64,000 bases of DNA, from NCBI RefSeq assembly GCF_029269265.1, contig NZ_JARIXP010000007.1:123026-187025 (forward strand), written 5' to 3'. Below the pieces are notes generated by a model. The model made no database searches. It saw only the letters and a list, made by a program, of their open reading frames with translations, and was not told where the DNA came from. Of this stretch, positions 61,258-64,000 are shown piece after piece; position 1 is the first letter of the stretch; every line of letters begins with the position of its first letter. This DNA comes from Rheinheimera sp. 1928-s (GTDB taxonomy: Bacteria > Pseudomonadota > Gammaproteobacteria > Enterobacterales > Alteromonadaceae). The position numbers and the translations under genes are program-made.

Positions 61258-63300
61258 TTAACTATGAATTCTGAATTGAGACACCACAGAGCTTAACGTC
61301 GTGGCTGCCTGATCCAATTGTTGTGCCTCAGAAGTCAACTCAGCGGCATGCGCTGCAGTGGTATCCACGAGTTGGGTAATACGGTGCAGATTCTGATTAA
61401 TCTCTTCAGCCACTACACCTTGTTGCTGAGTCGCTACTGCAATGTGCGAGCTTTGTTGCTGCACCACTTCAATCGCCTGCCCTATAGCGACTAAAGCACC
61501 TTGCATGGCTTTTGCCCGCTCTGAACTTAACTGAGTCTGTTCGCGGCCTTGCTGCATTTTTAACTCGGCTTCTTTGGCAATGGTTTGTAGCTTCTCCACC
61601 ATAGAACGGATATGCCCTGTGCTTTCGCTGGTACGTCCTGCTAAAGAACGAACCTCATCCGCTACTACCGCAAAACCACGGCCCTGCTCACCAGCACGCG
61701 CAGCTTCAATGGCTGCATTTAACGCCAATAAGTTGGTCTGATCGGCTATGGCTTTGATCACATCCACTACAGCACCGATATTTTCGGATTCTTTTGCTAA
61801 GCCAACCACAACGTCTACAGCATCAGCCATAGTGCCCGCCAAAGCGGACATATCCTGTAATGCAGCCTGGGATAATGCGGAACCTTCAGTACCACGTTTT
61901 TGCGCGGCAGAAGCAGCAGCGCTTGTTTCCTGAGCGTTGCGGCTAATTTCATGCACAGTGGCCGACATTTCGGTCACAGCTGCAGACACAGCGTCAATTT
62001 GCAGTTTATTGTTCTGAATTTCCTGATCCGTTTGCGAAGCCACCTTGTTCAACTGATGACTGGAATGGTGCACCAAAGCCGACTGTTCTGAAGTACTTTG
62101 TAAAGACAAACGCAACTTGCCAATGAAGCTGTTGAAATGCTGAGCCAGTACACCAACTTCATCCGAGCTTTGAATAGCCAGAGTGCGGGTCAAATCGCCT
62201 TCACCGCTGGCGATATCTTTCATTGCCTCGGTTAAATCTGATAGAGGGCGAATAATACGTTGTGTCGTCAATACCACAACCAGTGTGATGACTGCCAGCA
62301 TGAGCAAGGTGGCAAATAACGCCCAACCCGTTGCTTGCTGTACTGGCGCTTCAATCAGCTCTGCAGGGATTAACAAACCTACCAGCCAGTTCATTTTCGG
62401 AAATTCGAGACTGACAGGCTGGTAGGACACATAGTAACTTTTACCTGACAAACTGACTTTGGTAAAACCAGATTTTTGCTCTTTGGCTGCTTGTGCCAAT
62501 GTGCTGAAACCTGCTGTATCAGCGATATTTTTATCTAACAGGTCCAGCGGATCATTGGCTTTGATTTCAAGACCGGCAGCTTTTGAGAAATGCACTACTT
62601 GTCCTGCGTTATCCAGCAAAAAAGGAAAACCTTCTCCTTGGTAACGAATACGCTCTACATGTTCACCTAACTTATCCAAATGCAGATCCAGACCACCTAC
62701 ACCCAATAAAGTGCCATCAGGTAAATACACAGGCCCCTCTACCACTGCGGACACAATACCAGTGGTGAAATCAGCAGAAGGTGAGCCAACAAAAAACTTA
62801 TTATGTTCAAGGCTTAACTTATACCAGGGACGTTGGGTTGCAAAATAGCCTTTGCTGATATCCCCTGCATCCGGCCCTTCTTTATCCACACCTGTTCTGG
62901 AACTTTCCCGAAAGTATTCGGCACTACGATCCAGTGCAAAAAAAGCCGATAGTATATTGGGGTCCCGTTCACTGATCTTAATAAAACTGTTGTTGATGTC
63001 CTGATAACCAGGCACTGAGTTCAGTTCAGCATTACGGCCAGGGTAAGCCTGAAACCAGGCCTGAAACTGCGGAGCCTCCAGAAAAGTGCGGGCAACCTGC
63101 GCGTACTCAGCAAAAAATTTACCTATATTCACCGACTCAGTAGTGACTAAAGAGTCAACCTCAGCCTGTACTTGCTGGCGTGTCAGTTGGCTTAAATGGT
63201 TCACCGTAAAAAGCGCAGAGAGCATTAACAGCACAGCAACTGAGCCACCTACCGCCATTAATAGTTTTTGTTTTATGGATAGATTTTTAATGTAAGACAT
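61258..63300 (-). CDS. methyl-accepting chemotaxis protein with dCache sensor
   Basis: 680 residues from the ATG at 63300 (GGGGGC 5 nt upstream). TM1 at about 12-34, a periplasmic double-Cache sensor (about 40-310), TM2 at about 320-345, HAMP, and a cytoplasmic signalling domain with the hairpin tip [20 protein letters not shown]. It converts binding of a small molecule (often amino acids or organic acids in this sensor class) into CheA control. No C-terminal NWETF-type pentapeptide. It is convergent with the ROK gene and may detect a product of the nearby locus, but that is inference. Confidence 0.93.
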   Translation of the reverse strand: MSYIKNLSIKQKLLMAVGGSVAVLLMLSALFTVNHLSQLTRQQVQAEVDSLVTTESVNIGKFFAEYAQVARTFLEAPQFQAWFQAYPGRNAELNSVPGYQDINNSFIKISERDPNILSAFFALDRSAEYFRESSRTGVDKEGPDAGDISKGYFATQRPWYKLSLEHNKFFVGSPSADFTTGIVSAVVEGPVYLPDGTLLGVGGLDLHLDKLGEHVERIRYQGEGFPFLLDNAGQVVHFSKAAGLEIKANDPLDLLDKNIADTAGFSTLAQAAKEQKSGFTKVSLSGKSYYVSYQPVSLEFPKMNWLVGLLIPAELIEAPVQQATGWALFATLLMLAVITLVVVLTTQRIIRPLSDLTEAMKDIASGEGDLTRTLAIQSSDEVGVLAQHFNSFIGKLRLSLQSTSEQSALVHHSSHQLNKVASQTDQEIQNNKLQIDAVSAAVTEMSATVHEISRNAQETSAAASAAQKRGTEGSALSQAALQDMSALAGTMADAVDVVVGLAKESENIGAVVDVIKAIADQTNLLALNAAIEAARAGEQGRGFAVVADEVRSLAGRTSESTGHIRSMVEKLQTIAKEAELKMQQGREQTQLSSERAKAMQGALVAIGQAIEVVQQQSSHIAVATQQQGVVAEEINQNLHRITQLVDTTAAHAAELTSEAQQLDQAATTLSSVVSQFRIHS

Positions 63301-63574
63301 AACAGCCCCCAAATGGATACAGCATTATAAAAACATAAAGCAGCTGGTTTTACCACTGAATTTACTTTGATGAATAAGTGAATTTAATCAATGATTTAGA
63401 TGTATCAGATTGGTGCATATTCATGAGTTATTTTGGTGCGATTGGGTTGTTTTGGGAGAGGGATTTAGTAAATGTCGGGTGCAATCGCCGGAGGCATAGC
63501 GCCGTTAAAGCAATTGTGGGTTAGTTTAAAAGCGGATTTGTTCTTAATTTGGGGCCGTGAACTACTTTATTCCG

Positions 63575-63691
63575 GGCGGTGAGGCGACAGCAGGCCGTCT
63601 TGTCCGGCCTTTCGCAGAGCTCAAGGCGTGAAACAGGCGTGACGCAAAACTGTTTGCGTCCCGTTTTTCCTGTTTCACCCTGGCGACCGCC
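63575..63691. repeat. nested palindrome upstream of the rRNA terminator
   Basis: Outer arms GGCGGT / ACCGCC; then AGGCCG / CGGCCT (63592-63610); then GTGAAACAGG / CCTGTTTCAC (63628-63678) enclosing GACGCAAA / TTTGCGTC with loop ACTG. The inner part is a two-tier palindrome like those at 32779 and 45182. Confidence 0.75.
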
Positions 63692-63710
63692 TGTAGCAAC
63701 GCAAATAAAA

Positions 63711-63732
63711 AACCCCGCTCACTGAGCGGGGT
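63711..63732 (-). terminator. terminator of the rRNA operon
   Basis: AACCCCGCTCA / TGAGCGGGGTT with a 1-nt loop; on the minus strand followed by TTTTTTATTT. It lies just after the 5S gene. Confidence 0.92.
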
Positions 63733-63744
63733 TCTGTATTTGGG

Positions 63745-63862
63745 AGCCTGGCGGTGAACTACTCTCGCATGGCATCTGCCACACTACCATCGTCGCGGCT
63801 GCGTTTCACTTCTGAGTTCGGAATGGAGTCAGGTGGTTCCACAGCGCTATTGCCACCAGGCA
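63745..63862 (-). rRNA. rrf: 5S ribosomal RNA
   Basis: About 118 nt. The minus strand begins TGCCTGGTGGCAATAGCGCT and contains CCGAACTCAGAAGTGAAACG, the universal 5S core. The 5' and 3' ends pair (TGCCTGG / CCAGGC). It is the last gene of the rRNA operon. Confidence 0.96.
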
Positions 63863-63943
63863 AAAACTGTTTTTAGGTCTTTAACAAGCAAACTGATAAA
63901 TCGAATTCTTTTCACACCACACACAAACACCTTGGGCGTTGTA

Positions 63944-64000
63944 TGGTTAAGCCTCTCGGGCAATTAGTATGAGTTAGCTTAACACATCACTGCGCTTCCA
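63944..64000 (-). rRNA. rrl: 23S ribosomal RNA, 3' end (partial)
   Basis: The minus strand ends GCTAACTCATACTAATTGCC...GAGGCTTAACCA, matching the 3' end of gammaproteobacterial 23S rRNA. The rest lies beyond the right edge. The 81-bp spacer to 5S holds no tRNA. Confidence 0.93.

Larger units (their letters stand above)
63301..63744. other. 444-bp gene-free stretch between chemoreceptor and rRNA operon
   Basis: No supported gene. The part nearer the chemoreceptor (63301-63480) is AT-rich and probably holds its promoter. A nested palindrome occupies 63575-63691 and the rRNA terminator 63711-63732. Confidence 0.6.

Overview
The window looks like a chromosomal segment of a marine or freshwater gammaproteobacterium of the Alteromonadales/Chromatiales type, most likely Rheinheimera or a close relative. 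This is inferred from gene order and from the character of the proteins; no search was run. Almost everything is core housekeeping DNA in conserved gammaproteobacterial blocks, with an accessory sugar-uptake region towards the right end and an rRNA operon at the right edge.

Layout. 1-4160: the 5' part of a Lon-type protease gene (cut by the left edge), a YbeL-type zinc-ribbon protein, a serine hydrolase and a LysE-type exporter. 4163-17302 (+): leuS-lptE-holA-nadD-rsfS-rlmH-mrdA-mrdB-rlpA-dacA-ybeD-lipB-lipA, the classic lipoate/cell-elongation cluster, followed by a PilZ protein. 17735-28756 (-): a metallopeptidase-like lipoprotein gene and the translation/RNA block rimP-nusA-infB-rbfA-truB-rpsO-pnp-nlpI (listed 5' to 3'). 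28829-35584 (-): tRNA-fMet, tRNA-Leu(GAG), secG, tpiA, glmM, folP, ftsH, rlmE. 35669-42316: yhbY, a small unknown gene, greA, carB, carA, dapB. 42404-50102: YqhD-type alcohol dehydrogenase, NhaC antiporter, M48 lipoprotein, dnaJ, dnaK, luxS. 50206-61228: a probable chitin/N-acetylglucosamine locus made of a secreted protein with a chitin-binding module, a TonB-dependent receptor, a GH3 beta-N-acetylglucosaminidase, a CUT2-like ABC transporter and a ROK regulator. 61258-63300: a chemoreceptor. 63745-64000: 5S rRNA and the 3' end of 23S rRNA, both on the minus strand.

Main observation. Both borders of mrdA (PBP2) carry a diverged second copy of the gene junction. Between rlmH and mrdA lies a 47-codon ORF that begins like PBP2 and ends like RlmH. 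Between mrdA and mrdB lies a 34-codon ORF that begins like RodA and ends like PBP2. Stop/start spacing is preserved in both (2-nt gap; ATGA overlap). One event could explain both: a donor segment with the rlmH end, all of mrdA and the mrdB start replaced the body of a resident mrdA and left its two ends as scars. Two separate tandem duplications are the alternative.

Other points: a broken tRNA-fMet copy beside the intact gene; several two-tier palindromes in intergenic DNA; a 26-bp motif shared by the TonB-receptor and ABC-operon promoters, likely the ROK operator; well-matched sigma-32 promoters before rlmE-ftsH and dnaK; and a lipoprotein with an M64-like zinc motif whose 5' coding end overlaps a terminator hairpin.
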